Both the position numbers and the translations under genes were made by a program. Below, one piece after another: positions 1-11,721 of a DNA stretch of 64,000 bases. Below the pieces are notes generated by a model. It made no database searches. It saw only the letters and a list, made by a program, of their open reading frames with translations, and was not told where the DNA came from. This stretch comes from Odontocerum albicorne (Eukaryota; Arthropoda; Insecta; Trichoptera; Odontoceridae), in NCBI GenBank assembly GCA_949825065.1, contig OX463844.1:32961414-33025413 (forward strand), in the 5' to 3' direction. Each line of letters starts with the position of its first letter. The first letter of the stretch is position 1.

Positions 1-323
1 TTTTCTGCGTGTACAAGGAGTGATGTGCAAATAGCACTCCCCGTTCCAGGCTAGCGTGAAGAGTGCAGTCTGGCTCGCCGCTAGACAAGTTGCGACAAGT
101 ACTGTCAGCAAAGGAACCACTCATACATACAATATCGCAAACATACGAAGTATTTAATAAACCTAGGCACCCAAAAAAATTAAAACTAACAAATAAATAA
201 AAATAATTCACATTTTTAATTAATGTTTATGAAAAAAATCTGTCTCTGTCGAATAGTGGCGGGCACATACGAATCGTTCCGCGGGCGCCATGGTGCCCGC
301 GGGCACGGGGTTGGGAACCTCTG
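1..323. mobile_element. right end of a hAT-like DNA element, cut by window edge
   Basis: The segment ends with GGGGTTGGGAACCTCTG, whose reverse complement (CAGAGGTTCCCAACCCC) has the CAG-N-GGTTCCCAA form common to hAT terminal repeats. It is more GC-rich than its surroundings at both ends (1-130 and 240-320). A near-perfect 24-bp palindrome centred on CCATGG lies at 279-302. The other terminus is outside the window, so size and target duplication cannot be checked. No transposase reading frame is visible in this part. The hAT assignment rests only on the terminal motif. Confidence 0.45.
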
Positions 324-412
324 ATCTACAGCAATAAATCATTAGTCGAAATGGAAATTTTGAGACGACATCAGAACTCTTATTTCTATACTATTCATTG
401 ATATGAATATTA

Positions 413-460
413 AACCCTTACATTAAACGTCGCCTAAAACCGACGTTTAATGTAAGGGTT
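413..460. repeat. perfect 20-bp inverted repeat with 8-nt loop
   Basis: The arms at 413-432 and 441-460 are exact reverse complements of 20 bp, separated by the loop CCTAAAAC. It sits just upstream of the 43-bp tandem array. It could be a cruciform-forming site or the ends of a very short element. No function can be assigned. Confidence 0.85.
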
Positions 461-470
461 ACTATCATAT

Positions 471-799
471 CAGCCATCACGTTCATATGTTTATACTCCT
501 TATCTTATGGGTGCAGCCATCACGTTCATATGTTTATACTCCTTATCTAATGGGTGCAACCACCACGTTCATATGTTTATACTCCTTATCTAATGGGTGC
601 AGCCATCACGTTCAAATGTGTATACTCCTTATCTAATGGGTGCAGCAATCACGTTCATATGTTTATACTCCTTATCTAATGGGTGCAGCCATCACGTTCA
701 AATGTGTATACTCCTTATCTAATGGGTGCAGCAATCACGTTCATATGTTTATACTCCTTATCTAATGGGTGCAGCCATCACGTTCATATGTTTATACTC
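471..799. repeat. minisatellite, 43-bp unit, about 7.7 copies
   Basis: The unit begins GCAGCCATCACGTTCATATG and repeats every 43 bp (GTTCATATG starts at 481 and again at 524). Units differ by a few substitutions; a GTG/GTT variant alternates in the middle of the array. The last unit runs into sequence matching Rep-C, and a single diverged version of this unit is visible in the Rep-C copy near 55.7 kb. The array therefore looks like an expansion inside a Rep-C element. Confidence 0.9.
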
Positions 800-803
800 A
801 ACT

Positions 804-915
804 GATTTTTTGTCATATTTTTATTCTGTCAATAATAGTAGGTTCGAATCTCAAGTTTAGCCCCCTTGATGTGAGTCTGCTCTCCAAACGGCGCTATTTA
901 AATTGTCCTTTTATT
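804..915 (+). repeat. Rep-C interspersed repeat, 3' part
   Basis: It contains TTCTGTCAATAATAG, then GTTCGAATCTC, then a stretch ending CTCCAAACGGCG before ATTTAAATTG. The same order recurs near 45.73 kb and 55.77 kb. The GGTTCGAATC motif resembles a tRNA B box, so Rep-C may be another tRNA-related SINE, but no A box was seen. Confidence 0.6.
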
Positions 916-1148
916 ATTATAAGTATATTATTTTATTATAATAATATATTGTTTGATTATATGGCGCTCTTTCATTTTAAAATATCACTACAAAAGTACT
1001 GTGTTTTTGAATTTATAAACCTTATATTTTAAACAATTCACATGTGATTTAAAAGTAAAATATGAAAACTAGGGTGTTGATAATAATGAATAATCTTTAA
1101 ATGTACTGTAACTCCGGCAATGCAACCCATGATATTTGGACAGATTTC
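916..1148. other. AT-rich spacer, nothing recognised
   Basis: AT-rich sequence with no coding, RNA or repeat signal I can support. A short frame over 769-1032 is not coding-like. Confidence 0.5.
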
Positions 1149-1490
1149 AAAATTGTACTGTATTATCACACTTTAACTGTGTACAGTCAAATTGTACTGT
1201 ATTTTCACACTTTAACTGTGTACAGTTAAATTGTAGTGTATTATCACACTTTAACTGTGTACAGTCAAATTGTACTGTATTATCACACTTTAACTGTGAA
1301 CAGTCAAATCTGGTGGGTTTTATTGCGTTGCAGAAATCTCTCTCAAATAATGAAATTGTTTTTAAAGAGACTTTTATTGAAGACAAGGCTGGAAATCTTT
1401 AAAAAAATATAACTAACGTGAATCGAACCCGCGATAGCACGGTTGGAAACATGCTGGTAAGTCAACTTGGCCACACAGAGCATTAGATGT
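1149..1490 (-). mobile_element. SINE-1 copy with expanded tail
   Basis: The tRNA-like head lies at about 1416-1485 on the minus strand (B box GGTTCGATTC, then, reading back, a tRNA-like A-box region around GGCCAAGTTGACTTACC). The body runs down to about 1310. The 3' tail, normally one copy of a roughly 39-bp segment ending in GTGTAATACAATAC-like sequence, is present here as four tandem copies (1151-1306). The head has no pairing acceptor stem, so it is not a tRNA gene. Confidence 0.6.
1151..1306. repeat. 39-bp tandem repeat, 4 copies, derived from SINE-1 tail
   Basis: Units start at 1151, 1190, 1229 and 1268 with AATTGTACTGTATT-type sequence, and each contains CACTTTAACTGTG. The unit matches the reverse complement of the single-copy SINE-1 tail seen at 29.27 kb and elsewhere. 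Because 39 is a multiple of three, both strands show spurious repetitive reading frames here. Confidence 0.85.
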
Positions 1491-2380
1491 TTGAATAGTT
1501 GTTGAGATTATTGCAATCAAATAATTATTCAGGATGATAGTCCATTACCTTTGAGTAGCGGTGATTTTTCTCAAATATTTTCTCGAAATATTTCTAATGA
1601 GTATTCAACTAGGATTCTGAATTTATGCTTCTTGACAGATTGTCTGTATTGTGGTCTTGCCAAATATTCAAAAGTGGGCGCAACCTAATGCGTTTCTCAG
1701 AGTAGATACAATATATGAGACAGATTTTTAATTTATGATGTGTCTTGTAAAAAGTTACTCACCTGAAGAGTTTTTTTCAGCTAATATTTCCAAGTACCTA
1801 TATTAAAAATAGATAAAGCAATCTGTTAACATTCAGTCACTTATTAAATTATATAATGGGTAAATAAGAAAGATAATAAGTTTGAAAAATATATTGATCA
1901 AAACTTTAAAATAGATTTTTTTAATTTTTAACGCTAACCTTTAACGCTACTTTTTGTGGAAATATTTTTTTGTTTATAGAAAAAAGGCTTAATCAAGCGC
2001 TTCATCTCCACGATGAAATTAAACTATATTCCCTCAGATGGGGTCCTAGCCCCCGATTTACTTCGATCCGGGAAGATGCGCTTACATAGCGTAGTAGATG
2101 CGCTGCAAAAATATAGCGTGCTGCTGTGGACGATTACGTATACCAATGATCTACACTTTGACACAGAGGCACAATTTCCTAGATAAAAAAAGATCATTGA
2201 ATCTGACCCGATTTGCAGAATTATTGTTTTATTTCGTCATCTTTTGACAACATCCGTGGATTGATTGACAGACTCTTCTTCAGACAGATCTTCCGAGACG
2301 AGATTTTTCACGTTGGTACTAAATATTTTTTCTAAATTCATTCAGGTTTTCATTTAAAGCATCCTTAATATTCAAGGGTT
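1491..2380. other. no recognised feature
   Basis: Mostly AT-rich unique-looking sequence. A patch at about 2030-2180 is GC-richer (for example GGGGTCCTAGCCCCCG) and may be an old element fragment, but it matches nothing else in the window. Confidence 0.45.
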
Positions 2381-2440
2381 GAAACCAAATCCGAGGGTTG
2401 CGAGTTTGATACCCGTTGAATCCCAATTTTCAAAATATAT
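2381..2440 (+). repeat. tRNA-like SINE fragment
   Basis: CCGAGGGTTGCGAGTTTGAT followed by ACCCGTTGAATCCC matches the second half of the SINE-1 tRNA-like head (compare CGGAGGTTGCGGGTTCAAAT at 14.75 kb). Neither the front half nor the tail is clear. Probably a decayed SINE-1 head. Confidence 0.4.
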
Positions 2441-2849
2441 ACTTTGTGAGCATTAAATATGCTTCCTTTGCATTCCAGTTGGCTAATAGTACAGAAGCAT
2501 TCAAGAGGATTCTACAGTATTTAAGAGATGTTACATATGAATGTACGTGGCCTTAGAGTTAATATAAATGAATGTTGAAAAGCCACCTCTTGACTCCACA
2601 CTCATTGTGTCCCTTAAAATTAGTCAATTACCATAGTCAGAAGTATAACACATGTTAAGAAATATAAGATTAAGTCACAGTTAACCTGAAGAAGATCACA
2701 GGTTTCTATGACACCAGTTATAAAAATATATAAATATAGATATAAATTTAAATTAATGTTCCCATTTTGTAATACTTTTTAGATAAAAAAAATAACGATA
2801 TCACAAAGGGAAATTAATAGTTTATTAAATATTGATTTCATAAGTAAGA

Positions 2850-2990
2850 AAAAGTAAGAGGAGAAATCGTACTAGTTGTATGAGAAGGTATGTGGATGAA
2901 AAAGAGGGTAAATATGTGTGTCGAGATAGGTAAATCTGGTGCTCTGTCCTCACTACCCATCCCAGCAGTGATGGTATGTATGTTGATGAA
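2850..2990 (+). repeat. LINE-A 3' tail fragment
   Basis: This is a 5'-truncated copy of the LINE-A tail: AGAGGAGAAATCGTACTAG, then a GTATGAGAAGGTATGTGGATG block, then GTGTGTCGAGATAGG, then TGGTGCTCTGTCCTCACTAC. LINE-A copies share this order and end near GGGAAATGGCGTGATGATG. Variable 5' ends and a common 3' end are what LINE copies look like. Confidence 0.6.
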
Positions 2991-4740
2991 ATAAATAAAT
3001 GCTGTGTGATAAGATATTTGTTTTGTGTAGTGATATTTAGTTAGCAACGTCTTAGTAACAGTGCTATGTATTAATGTTCTTGACGACTTATAGTACTATA
3101 TATGCTATTTATCCTTCCGAAAAAAAAATTGTTTTGAATCCGAATCCTTTAGATGGAAATATATTTTTCCTATTGGGAGGGCTCAAATTCGTGATGTTAG
3201 TCAAATCAATGGGCCGTGATGCTCGTCAAAATATAAAAGATTATTTTTGCTAGACTCTTTTACAAGAATGCTATTTTTTTGTTTATAGAGTATTATAAAA
3301 GGACACATGATCTCTGAAAGTCCGCTATACTCCATTAAATCACATCCAGAAACTATGAAGGTGGCCTCTAACCAGGGTCGACGCTTAGATTTGTGCTGCC
3401 TAAGAACAAATAAAATTAAAGATATCGCTTGCAAAACAAAACTCACAAGGTGAGTTTCATCTATGGTAAATGTTCCTTTTTTATGGACAATAAGTGTATA
3501 CAAAACTAATAAATAAATTGGATTTAACGGGTCTTTCTACTTGAAATTTACAGGACTATTCTTGAATTTTTAATAAGAAAATAATAAAATGACCAAAAAT
3601 CGATTAACACAAAGATCTTAAGTTGAATTTTCCGAAATAATGGTTTTTGAAATACCAAGCATAATCTAATGACAATTTTCATTAGCTGCTGTGCGTATAA
3701 ATTCCACATTTTCAGGTGTTTAGGTTAATATATAACTACCATGATTGGGGTAACTTTCATAACCGTGCTCATCTTTTAATAGTTGAAACTATTATATTTA
3801 CAAGATGAATTCAAACACTAGACATGTCTATATTTTCTACAAATTTGTAGTGTTGCCATGGCCGTAAACGTTTATCAAAGTAACTTAACATAAATTGTGG
3901 TAAAACATCATTTGGTTTTCATTTTGTTTTTTTTTATTTTTACTGAAAGTATCACACATTAATTTCACTAGATTTCCATTCTTCACAACTATAAACACCT
4001 GTTAAATATTTTCATATAACGCGCCCAAATATCCACTTTTATTCGATGTCTTTGTTCGCCGCTTTTATTTAACGTCTGTGATTGTCGCATAAATTCAATC
4101 AAGAGCTGTGCAGACCCTATATGATGGCGCATGTGACGTGTACTGACTGGCCCGAGTGTTTACGTGCGGCTCTAGGTTAGTGCTAGTGCTAGTGACCCTC
4201 CTAAATCCAGCCATTTGCCGAGGCCAACAAATTTTCCAAAGCCACCCACTACTCTTGGCATCAGCTGACTAGAAGGCGGATTTTCAATTTAATTTATTTT
4301 AAAGAAATTACATAACGATTTACATTGCGAATTTCACTTTTCATTTCTATCAGAGATCGATAACATGGTGATTTGCAAAAAATTTGATATTGAAAATCAA
4401 TAACATATTTTAATATCAATATAATCGTTTTTTTTCTAAAAACATTTTTCAAAATTAGGTAGTAAATTAAGTCAATACTTTTTTCCCTATTAAAATAATA
4501 TATTTAAAAAAATATGTTTTAAATAAAAGTGAATAGAGATATTCTAAAATTCTAATGAATCCAATTTTATGATACAATTTTTTTGGGAACAGGTTCCAAA
4601 TTTTACGGAATATAAAAAGGACACAATTTTGGAGTATACGCTTGAATTTATTTTTATATTACATTTATATACAATCGAGACTGACTAAGATTTAAAGAAA
4701 ATAGCCCGAATTTGAATACTGAATTCGATTTTAATCGATT
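2991..4740. other. no recognised gene; GC-richer patch at about 4081-4290
   Basis: AT-rich sequence without a supported gene or repeat. The patch around 4081-4290 is noticeably less AT-rich, with a short GTGCTAGTGCTAGTG run. It could be an old element or an exon remnant. I see no open frame that supports a protein. Confidence 0.4.
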
Positions 4741-4744
4741 ATTT

Positions 4745-4800
4745 ATAAATACGCGAAATTTATAAATTTTCTTTCGTGTTGTACTATTTTATTCAGTTCC
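4745..4800 (+). repeat. dispersed direct repeat, copy 1
   Basis: This segment contains CTTTCGTGTTGTACTATTTT followed by ATTCAG. A closely similar segment occurs at about 5642-5695 (CTTTCGTGTTGTGCTATTTA, ATTCAG), both after a diverged GTGAAATTTAT-type stretch. The pair is about 900 bp apart in the same orientation. Confidence 0.55.
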
Positions 4801-5641
4801 TCTCGTTTTTGCAATATTCATTTTATGTAATAGATAAAAGTGATATAATATCAGTACATGTTTTTATGTATTCAATTGCATTATTAATTAATTTCGTCTA
4901 GGCTTTTGTAGCTTTTTCCCACTAAGTGCATGTGTGTTTTTATTTATGGATGTGACAATCGCAAATTGTGTTTTTTTTATATCTTTGATGTGGGCGTCCT
5001 GATAAAGTGAGCATAGTTTATTTAAAAGGGGAAAAGTAGAGACGATAAACAAAGAAGTTATATACGATAGCCATAGAAAAATATTTATGTATCGCAATTA
5101 CATTCAGAGTTTAAAAGTTTCATGCTTCTTTAAATTTAAAATCGTTTATTAAAATCCCAAAAGGGAAATTGCGTTTTGTTACATGAAATAATAGTTGGGA
5201 ATGAAAATCCGCTCCCTGTACTTTAGTGTCGCCATTTTTAATGCTTCATGTATATAATTAGTCCAGAGTCCGCGAATTAACACAGAATCCACTAACAAGT
5301 CAATGTCAAAGGAAAAACCGTTAAAAACATTTAGCCTAATGAGCTTCGTCGGGTAAACCTGCTTTGCTGCGCTGTGTTCATTAGGAGCTCAAGGTAGAAT
5401 CGTAATAAGCAAAATCCCCACATTACTACGTACCAAATCTTCTCGAACTAAAAATACCAAAATTCTTATTTTAGGGAAAACATAGCTAAGGGTGTCCCAC
5501 AAGGAGGCTTATAAGGACTTAAGTTATATTAACTCGAGTTTTATGGAACCAATAATTAAAAATACTCAAAATATATTCGATTAAGTATTTATAAAGTTTA
5601 TTAATAACTTTATGTTTGAAAATTCTGTTTGAAGTAAAAAT

Positions 5642-5695
5642 ATACGTGAAATTTATTCATTGTCTTTCGTGTTGTGCTATTTATTCAGATATATT
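5642..5695 (+). repeat. dispersed direct repeat, copy 2
   Basis: Second copy of the segment at 4745-4800. The two may be the same element family or an old segmental duplication of the flanking AT-rich region. The intervening 4801-5641 has no recognised gene. Confidence 0.5.
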
Positions 5696-5937
5696 TGTTC
5701 TTGTTCTTGTCATATATTATTTTTAGTTATAACAAAGATGAAGTAGTATTATTAGATTACTTGTAATCTACCTCCAAATATTATTAAAAGTTAATGTTTA
5801 AAATGATAGAATATATATATATATATGAATAAGAGAGAAAATGTGATCACAAAACTCAGTGTGCAATTTTTTATTTTAATCTATATTCTTCATATTTCGA
5901 GGTATTTGAGGAAATGATATATCTAATAAAATATCTA

Positions 5938-6232
5938 GACTAAGAACTTTCAATACTGTATTGACTAAGATGAAGAAGAACACTTTGATATGGTTAGAGC
6001 ATGTATAATACAACGAACGAGTTAAGAAAGTCTAAGAAAACAAATATACCATAAACTGTGCTGTGAAAATATAAGTGAAATGTGTGGTAGTTGAAGACCA
6101 AAAAAGTGTGATTGAATCAAGAAAATGATATTTGAAAAGAAGGAAACGTATAGTCAGAGAAATCGTAGACATAGTATGAGAATGTGAATGAATGTAGAAG
6201 CGGCGATAGATGAAAGTCTGGTGCTCTGTCCC
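5938..6232 (+). repeat. LINE-A 3' tail, decayed copy
   Basis: Recognisable blocks in order are an AAGATGAAGAAGAACACTTT block, GACCAAAAAAGTGTGATTG, GATATTTGAAAAGAAGG, AGAGAAATCGTAGAC and CTGGTGCTCTGTCC. In better copies the block encodes a peptide of the form GHVxRMNE...RGRPRK.WLDQVND, typical of the C-terminal end of insect non-LTR ORF2 proteins. Here it is full of stops. The copy stops abruptly where a Tigger-like terminus begins. Confidence 0.6.
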
Positions 6233-6617
6233 CCCTTATCCGCGTATTCGCTTTCTGCGGTTTCAATTTGAAAATATTTAATGGAAAATTTCAACGTATC
6301 AACATAAAGCTAATACGAATTGCGACATAGTCTAAAGCTATGTCACATTTTTTTGGCATTCACCTCACTTCGTCACCATCATGATCACATCACACATACA
6401 TTTTATTACAGTATATTATTCTAATTATATTTTTTAAATAGTTATTGTCATTAGCCTTTTGCTGTGCCTGATTTATGAGTTAAACTTTACCAAAGATATA
6501 GTATATACAGGGAAAAAACATAGCATACGTATATAAAGGGTTTCGTACTATTCGCGGCTTCAGGCATCCGCTAGGATCTTTAACGTACCCCCCGCGTATA
6601 AAGAGGGACTACTGTAG
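6229..6617. mobile_element. short Tigger/pogo-like nonautonomous element
   Basis: The left end (GTCCCCCCTTATCCGCG near 6228) and the right end (CGCGTATAAAGAGGGACTAC near 6592) are approximate inverted repeats of the form CAGTAGTCCCTCTTTATACG. They are followed on the inside by related GCGGTTTC/TTCGCGGCTTC motifs. A TA follows the right end. This resembles pogo/Tigger-type terminal repeats, which I know from the family, but no transposase is present. Length is about 390 bp. Confidence 0.5.
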
Positions 6618-7114
6618 CGTGTTTTGTGGTTTGAATCTTTTTTGCATATTTACTTCTAATTTGCATCTGAACAACTTGATTTTTTATTGCATGTTCGAAT
6701 TTGCACTATTCTGAATAGTTTTATATAATTTACTGTGGCCTTGTGTACAAGCGGATGAATCACGCAATTTTATAAAAATGATCGTTGTATGATTGTTATT
6801 ATCAATTTGATTTTTTATAGGTCAACATTTTTTTTCGTTTTTATGTTTATATCAACAAAGTCAAACTCAAAGGACAAAAAAATATGAGTCAATTATCATG
6901 ACCATCACACCATGTCCGTATTGTAATAGGCCAAGATAACTGATCACCCCTACTCTATCATATACTCGTATATTGGCATATGTACGTCTTTTGTTTCTGC
7001 AAAGTCTATTCAAGATAAAAAAAAATATCGTTAGTCTTTCATCAATGCTTATTTCTACGTGTTTGAACCATCTCAGTGATGCTTTAGAGTATTGAAAAAA
7101 AAAATCTAACTGAT
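6618..7114. other. no recognised feature
   Basis: AT-rich sequence with no supported gene or repeat. Confidence 0.45.
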
Positions 7115-7630
7115 ACTACATTCCATACAGTCCCTTCCTTATTTACCTATATTATATTACATAGACCCCCATTCTAACGTACATTATATTGCATATTGCT
7201 CTATTCTAACAAATATGTTAAACATTCCATTCACAGTCCTATTCTAACGTATATTAAATTCAATGTTGCTCTATTTTAACCTATATTCCATTCCATACAG
7301 TCCCATTCTTTCTTATATTAAGTTATATACGGTTTCATTCTAATGTTTATTACATTCCATATTACTCTATTCTAAAAAATATGTATAACATTCCATTCAC
7401 AATCCTATTCTAACGTATATTATATTCCATATTGCTCTATTCTAACATAACATATAAGTATTGTCTTCTATTTACAGTCGTATTCTAATGTATACTACAT
7501 TCCACAGTCTCATTATAACTTACATTACATTCAATACAGTCCCATTCTAACGTATATTAAATTCCACATGGCTCTGTTTCCTAATGTACCTACATTCCTT
7601 ATGGTTCCTTATAAACTTACATTACATTAG
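7115..7630. repeat. degenerate satellite with higher-order structure
   Basis: Blocks such as CCCATTCTAACGTATATTA, ATTCCATATTGCTCTATTCT and ACATTCCATTCACAGTCCTA recur many times, with a basic unit of roughly 30-35 bp. A longer block (CTATTCTAACAAATATG through to ATTCACAGTCCTATTCTAAC) recurs about 167 bp later, near 7.20 and 7.37 kb, suggesting an old higher-order period. Units are much more diverged than in the other arrays here. Confidence 0.75.
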
Positions 7631-9477
7631 AATTTCGAAAAAGTTAGAATATATACATGGATTCGATCTGATACTCCCATTTAATGCATATTCCGTCATT
7701 TAATTAGGAACTCTGGTGGTATTTCTACTGAAACTTCAAAATCATTGACACGTTATAGATTTCCCTAATTCGTGTAATGACAAAAAAAAACAAATGACAA
7801 GAAAATCAGGTATAAAAAAACCGTTATTTCAATACATTTGATACATTTATTTACAAAAATGCCACCCTACAACCCGGGATAAGTTTTTGGGTATGCTGGA
7901 TTCAATTATCTATCTCAGCAACATCCCTCCTCCAATTGATTATATCCAGTGCACCTTTCAGCTTTGATCTTACCTCTCTCTTACGCCCCCATTGGGTCGC
8001 TTAACAAAGGCTTCCCTGCATAGTATGATTGCCAAAATCAGCAATATCTAGCAATTTTTATATATATTTTGCAAGGCTAATTCCATTATAAGTGTAGAGC
8101 TCTATGTTATACTATAGCTCTTATAAAAATGTGTTCTCTTATAAAAAACATAACAAGCATGTTAAAAATAACATTCAAAATTGATCAATTTATATGTTTA
8201 TAGTAAATTGATGAGTTTTATTTCTCAAAAAATAGAGTAACACATTCAATATGAAATAAATAGTTTTCGGTTAAAAAAAGTCAGTAAATAACTTGGAAAG
8301 TGGTAAGTCACAGCCAAACTTGCTTAGTTTTTAACGTAATAGATCGTGGTTCGCTTTATCGAACACCTTTGCAAAGTTCTACCATATAAGATGGCAAGGA
8401 ATACATACAGATACTCGGATCGTTAAAATAGTAAAGTTCTCAGTTTCTTTTGAACGGTTGCTTTTACACGAATGTTTCAGCTGAGCGTTTTAGTTTTTTG
8501 GAAACATCTATAAAAATTGTGATTAAGTAATGAAACAACTTCGTCATACGCCATTTCCATGATCGATTCGTATTTCCATCAAAACGATATAAAATTTTAA
8601 TGATATATATTACGGATAATAAAAACAAAAAAATAAATTAAATAATATTAGTGGCCATTTGAAGCTGGAATGGAAAATCACGGAGTAGTTTTTAGAAGCC
8701 GTTGGTTTCAGTATGAGACAAATATGTCGGTGTTAATAATTATTGTTTGTGGCTGTTTAACTGCGGCGTTAATATTATTATAGATTTGACCAGAGGTAGA
8801 ATACGGAGGTGGACTATTTTAGTAAGATGACAACTCCGTTATATGATATAATGGAGACCGCAATGAAAGTGTTCTGAAAGTCAACACTGCTGCAGCATCC
8901 ATGGGGTATTTATGACCACGCTGTTTGTTTATACTGAGATATGAGGCGCAATTTTATTGCTGAGAACATATTGAAATACTTGATGAAACGGAATATTTTT
9001 ACTGTGTTCTGTTTTTGTATATTTTTTAGTTATACACGACTTGACTAGAAAAAATTGCATTATTGTAATACTTTCTAGTGTGATCTTGAAATGATTGATA
9101 ATACGAGTAAAATGATTATTTTTAGCTTGGTTTCGACTTATTTTTTAGGATTAAGTCCCATTTCATTTAAAAAACGACCAGTAAAAAGTTCAGTTTAAAA
9201 AATCAAGTTTAAATATTTGTCATACATTTGCGAATGCGAGCTTTTCTATATTATTCTTACATTATATTCATACATTATACCGAAATACTTTGAGTGAAAG
9301 AAATTGATAAAACGGAAATTTCAAATGTGATCGTTTATAATGTATGGATCATAAACTTGTTAAAAAATGTACACATTTATTATTGGATACAAAATACAAA
9401 ACATAATACATTCCTTATGTTATGAAATATGATATATTTTAAAGAAGAATTATATATTATAAATAAATCACTACATT
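7631..9477. other. no recognised feature
   Basis: About 1.8 kb of AT-rich sequence. I see no exon-like open frame, tRNA-like segment or match to the repeat families in this window. Confidence 0.45.
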
Positions 9478-9590
9478 TTTAGCTGAATGTAATACTATTA
9501 CTAGATCTAGGAGATCTACAAAGGTTTCTTTGTAGTTTGTCTTCCCTTGGTAAGTTTTTTGCGATTTTCTTAAAATAGATGACCGTTATG
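9478..9590 (+). repeat. Rep-C fragment
   Basis: AGCTGAATGTAATACTATTA, then GATCTACAAAGGTTTC, then TTTTTTGCGATTTTCTTAAA match the middle part of Rep-C as seen at 45.63-45.71 kb and 55.56-55.65 kb. The rest is missing or unrecognisable. Confidence 0.5.
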
Positions 9591-11299
9591 TTATATTTTC
9601 CAGTGGATTTAATTTATATAGTTTTCAAAATCCTTTTACCATCCAAAGAATAAAAAATGTTATCGATCATAAACATGTTAAAAATGAATATTTTTATTTT
9701 TGAATCGATACTATTAACCTAAATTTAGTTCCCCTTATTTTGAAACGAAAAAAATATGTGTTTAAAATTTATTTTCCCTAGACTATGACGACTTTAAATC
9801 TTCGTAATAATTTATAAAATAATTATCTTATACTTTATGTTGTCAATATTTTATATATGTTTCTTAATTTTTTTTCAAATTTATATGTGAACATCTTCAT
9901 ATGTATTATTAGAAAAAAAATGGGGTATAACACACCCATATGTAATTTCACTAAATTAAATTCTTCGTACATATCTCTTCTTAGGTTACATCAATAGTGG
10001 GCTGATCGCTCACGACTGATTCGCAAAAAAATGGTAACGCTACGGATCTAAATCGCGACAAACATGAATGGAGTTATTTTATGACTGACATAATTATTCT
10101 AAACATTGACACATTAAGCAGAGTGATTATTTATAGCCATCAATCAAATGTGATTGATATTTTGAGAAGGTTAACAAGTCTAACTTCGGTCGAATGTAAT
10201 TTAGATTTATGTATGCAAAAAGAATTCAACTCACGAAACACTTATTTCTTAGTTTCTTAAATAAATAAAGTTATCATTTACCATATATGTTATTTATTTT
10301 AACACTTTCATATGCACATATTGCTATGTAACAATATGTATCTTTCAATTTAAAGACCGTAGTCATATACTAATGGGATGTACATTTTTCGTCAAGTTTT
10401 ATCTTACAAAATAAAGTGTACTTTTTTTTCTAAACGATTTCGATTTTTGATAATGCTCTTTGAGTTTTTTCAACAATATTGGTCGGGACAGAGTTCATCT
10501 GATTGATTATTTCAAAGTCCAGTAGAAAGGAATGAAAATGTGTAAAATTATGTATGTGATGATTTGTAAATCCAATCGGAGGATTTAGAATAATAATTGT
10601 TCAACACTCTGTAGAGGGTTCGTATTATTTCGCTGACTCGGGCTAATCAGATCAACGAGAGCTTCCAGGATGCCTTACGATCGTTTTATTTTAATACACA
10701 ATTCATTCAAACTAGGATGATTTGTGCCTCCAAATTGAAGACATTATGAAATTAAATGAAATTATATATATATGATATAAATGGAGATGATCGTTCTTAT
10801 TGTCATAGATTATTAAGAAAGAGCGATCCAATCAAGCTTACCATGTATAATTAATTAATTGTCAAGTTTTGACCTAAATAAGTTTTCGTACACTATTTGT
10901 ACTTTGCCTCAAATATGTCGTGACCCGAAAGTGTGGATAAGATCTTGTTCGCATATAATTATGCGTCTAATTTGCAGACTGAGATAAATGACGCGTGCTT
11001 ATATTGACATAAGTCAGTTTCAGATCAAAGTACCGATTTACGTCAATCAAATCACAAAATAAAGTAGGTAAGTTACCATGTCGTTCTAACCCGAAGGTCA
11101 ATTATTTGAATTTCGCATCAAGCTTCTCAATTCAAAGGACAATTTTATGTTGCGCCGTTTAGAGCATACCCTCTCAAGGGCGCTCTAACTCGATACTCGA
11201 ACCCACTAATGTTAAACAAATTACGTCTGGCAGGTATACTAGCGTCCGAGCAAATCGTGTATAACATTTTCTTTACATACAGTTTAATATTGTGGGATT
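9591..11299. other. no recognised feature
   Basis: AT-rich sequence with a small GC-richer patch near 10.62-10.68 kb. No gene or repeat family recognised. Confidence 0.4.
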
Positions 11300-11655
11300 A
11301 TTGCCATGTGGCAATCTGCCATGCGGCACAGACCTTTCGCTTCTTCCACATCCATACACCTTCTCATACAACTTCTACGATTTCTCTTATGTTTCACGTT
11401 TCCTTTGCATATCATTCACTTGATCCAAGCATACTTTCCTTGGTCTTTTTCAACCCCGCCTTGCACTCACTTTTGCACTATATATTTATTTTGTTAGACT
11501 TTCTTCATTCATTGCAAAAACGTGCCCAAACCATCTCAGAGTGATCTACTTCATCTTACTCAACACATTAACCTTACATTTACATTCATCCCTAATCATT
11601 TAATTCCTTATTCTGTCATATATTGTCCTCCCCATTATTCATTTGCAAGAAAATA
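11300..11655 (-). repeat. LINE-A 3' tail, minus strand
   Basis: Read on the minus strand this gives the LINE-A order: ATATATGACAGAATAAGG, AAGATGAAGTAGATCACTC, GAGATGGTTTGGGCACG, then AAAGACCAAGGAAAGTATG, GAGAAATCGTAGAAGTTG and GAAGGTGTATGGATGTGG. It contains parts further upstream than most other copies. Stops and indels break the frame. The plus-strand frame of 111 codons here is a shadow. Confidence 0.65.
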
Positions 11656-11721
11656 TTATTAAATTTAAATTACTTTCTTTTATGACGGAATTATTGTAAA
11701 CTTATGAGTAATTAGCGAACT

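Noticed and set aside
1136..1402. Overlapping frames on both strands over the 39-bp repeat
   Set aside because: The unit is 13 codons long, which keeps frames open on both strands. The sequence is a SINE tail.
3201..3503. 100-codon minus-strand frame
   Set aside because: Composition is like its surroundings, with no domain and no regulatory context.
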